5,494 bases of DNA. It comes from Helicobacteraceae bacterium. Its GTDB lineage: Bacteria; Campylobacterota; Campylobacteria; Campylobacterales; Sulfurimonadaceae. This document shows positions 4,467 through 5,494 of this stretch, in pieces (position 1 is the first letter of the stretch; each line of letters begins with the position of its first letter). The translations under genes and the position numbers were made by a program. The DNA lies in the NCBI GenBank assembly GCA_027083665.1, contig JALWNV010000112.1, forward strand, positions 1 through 5,494, read 5' to 3'. Under the pieces are notes generated by a model. That model was not told the origin of the DNA and searched no databases. It saw only the letters and a program-made list of their open reading frames with translations.

Positions 4467-5494
4467 TTATGCGAGGGTTTTGAGGAATTCGACCGTCATT
4501 CTCACCCCCGCACCGGTTCCGCCGTGCGGATTGACGCCCCAGGGGGCTTCGGTGTAGGCGGGACCGGCGATGTCGAAGTGCATCCACTTCTGTTTCATCT
4601 CGTCGGTGATGAAGTGGTCGAGGAAGAGTGCGGCGGTGATGGCGCCGCCGTAGGGTTTATTTCCGATATTGCTGATGTCGGCGACGTCGCTTTTGAGCAT
4701 CTTCTTGAGGTAGTCGTTGAACGGCAGGGAACCGACGAGCTCGCCGGCTTTGTCCGCCGCTTTGTGGACGGTGTGCTTGAGCTTGCCGCTATGCCCCATG
4801 ATCCCGGTCGTGTAAGGTCCCAGCGCGACCATGCATGCACCTGTCAGCGTGGCGAAGTCGAAGAGGTAGTCCGCCTTGACGGTGTCCTGGGCATAGCTCA
4901 GCACGTCTGCGAGCACGAGGCGGCCTTCGGCGTCGGTATTGCGGACCTCGATCGTCTTGCCGTTTCGCGCAACGAGGACGTCGTCGGGTTTGTAGGCGTC
5001 GCCGCCGATCATGTTTTCGACCGCGCCGATAAAACCGTGCACTTCGACGGGGAGCTTGAGTTCGCTGACGGCTTTGAACATCCCCAACACCGCACAGGCC
5101 CCGGCTTTGTCCATCTTCATCGTCACCATGGAGGTCGCGGGTTTGAGACTGAGACCGCCGCTGTCGTAGGTCAGCCCCTTGCCGACGAGCGAAACCGTCG
5201 CTTTGGCGTTTTCGGGTGTGTAGGCGAGGTGGATCATCCTCGGTTTGTGGACCGAGGCGCGCGCGACGCTGAGCAGGGCGTGCATGTTTTCTTCGTAAAG
5301 CGCGTTTTCGTCGAAAATGTCGCAGACAAGCCCGTGGTCCGCGGCGAGTGCCTGTGCCAGTACCGCCATATCGTTTGGAGTCAGGTCGTCGGGAGTGGTA
5401 TTGACGAGGTCGCGGGTGTAGTTTGTCGCTTCGGCGACGATCAGCGCTTCCTCAACCTTTCGGCGCAGCCGGCCGCTATCGATGACGCTGCCGT
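4467..5494 (-). CDS. pepA: Leucyl aminopeptidase, M17 family (C-terminal 341 residues)
   Basis: This is a two-metal aminopeptidase that removes N-terminal residues from peptides in the cytoplasm, usually as a hexamer. The N-terminus lies beyond the right edge. The catalytic domain is complete. In visible-fragment numbering, K105 and D110 are in GKGLTYDSGG, K117 follows in SLKP, D128 is in MKMDKAGA, and D187, E189 and R191 are in the signature NTDAEGRL. The spacing of these seven residues (0, 5, 12, 23, 82, 84, 86) equals that of the E. coli PepA ligands and catalytic residues as I recall them (K270 to R356). The 150 residues after the Arg also match the usual C-terminal length. About 150-165 residues should be missing upstream. 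The reading frame stays open to the window edge, so the Met at 5369 is internal. It is the first visible gene of the pepA - LETM1-like - polX run. Confidence 0.96.
   Translation of the reverse strand, partial: GSVIDSGRLRRKVEEALIVAEATNYTRDLVNTTPDDLTPNDMAVLAQALAADHGLVCDIFDENALYEENMHALLSVARASVHKPRMIHLAYTPENAKATVSLVGKGLTYDSGGLSLKPATSMVTMKMDKAGACAVLGMFKAVSELKLPVEVHGFIGAVENMIGGDAYKPDDVLVARNGKTIEVRNTDAEGRLVLADVLSYAQDTVKADYLFDFATLTGACMVALGPYTTGIMGHSGKLKHTVHKAADKAGELVGSLPFNDYLKKMLKSDVADISNIGNKPYGGAITAALFLDHFITDEMKQKWMHFDIAGPAYTEAPWGVNPHGGTGAGVRMTVEFLKTLA

Overview
The window is moderately GC-rich (roughly mid-50s % by eye), densely coded bacterial chromosome, with most genes on the minus strand. I suspect a Campylobacterota (Epsilonproteobacteria) lineage with fairly high GC. 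The reasons are extended -10 promoters of the type TGTGCTANAAT with no clear -35 box, and small hypothetical proteins plus an M23-type peptidase N-terminus that look like those I associate with sulfur- or hydrogen-oxidising members of that phylum. This placement is inference. I see no tRNA, rRNA, CRISPR array, IS element or phage gene.

Right part (2445-5494, minus strand): an apparent operon read right to left. It starts with pepA (leucyl aminopeptidase, M17, cut by the right edge). A 16-nt gap leads to a small LETM1-like membrane-protein gene that is frameshifted by two extra bases. Then comes polX, a full-length family X DNA polymerase with a C-terminal PHP domain. If the frameshift is undone, the small gene ends 3 nt before the polX ATG.

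Middle (1340-2356): two paralogous small acidic proteins on the minus strand (107 and 82 aa) share a core of the form LWLGDE-x-LGEYATAE. They flank a plus-strand gene for a 104-aa protein with two predicted membrane segments. The 114-bp gap 1589-1702 holds a divergent promoter pair with nearly identical -10 regions. The 88-bp gap 2357-2444 holds a weak promoter candidate and an imperfect inverted repeat.

Left part (1-1312, minus strand): a compact run of a 97-aa zinc-ribbon-like protein, a 145-aa uncharacterised protein overlapping it by 8 nt, a 71-aa strongly basic protein with a Lys/Ala tail, and the N-terminal 115 (or 117) residues of an exported protein that is probably an M23 peptidoglycan peptidase. 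The tight spacing suggests cotranscription from the promoter before the 82-aa gene, possibly with a second start just before the 97-aa gene.

I found no convincing new defence or mobile system. The most notable items are the frameshift before polX, the paralog pair around a membrane-protein gene, and two genes whose -10 elements lie so close to the ATG that they look leaderless or nearly so.
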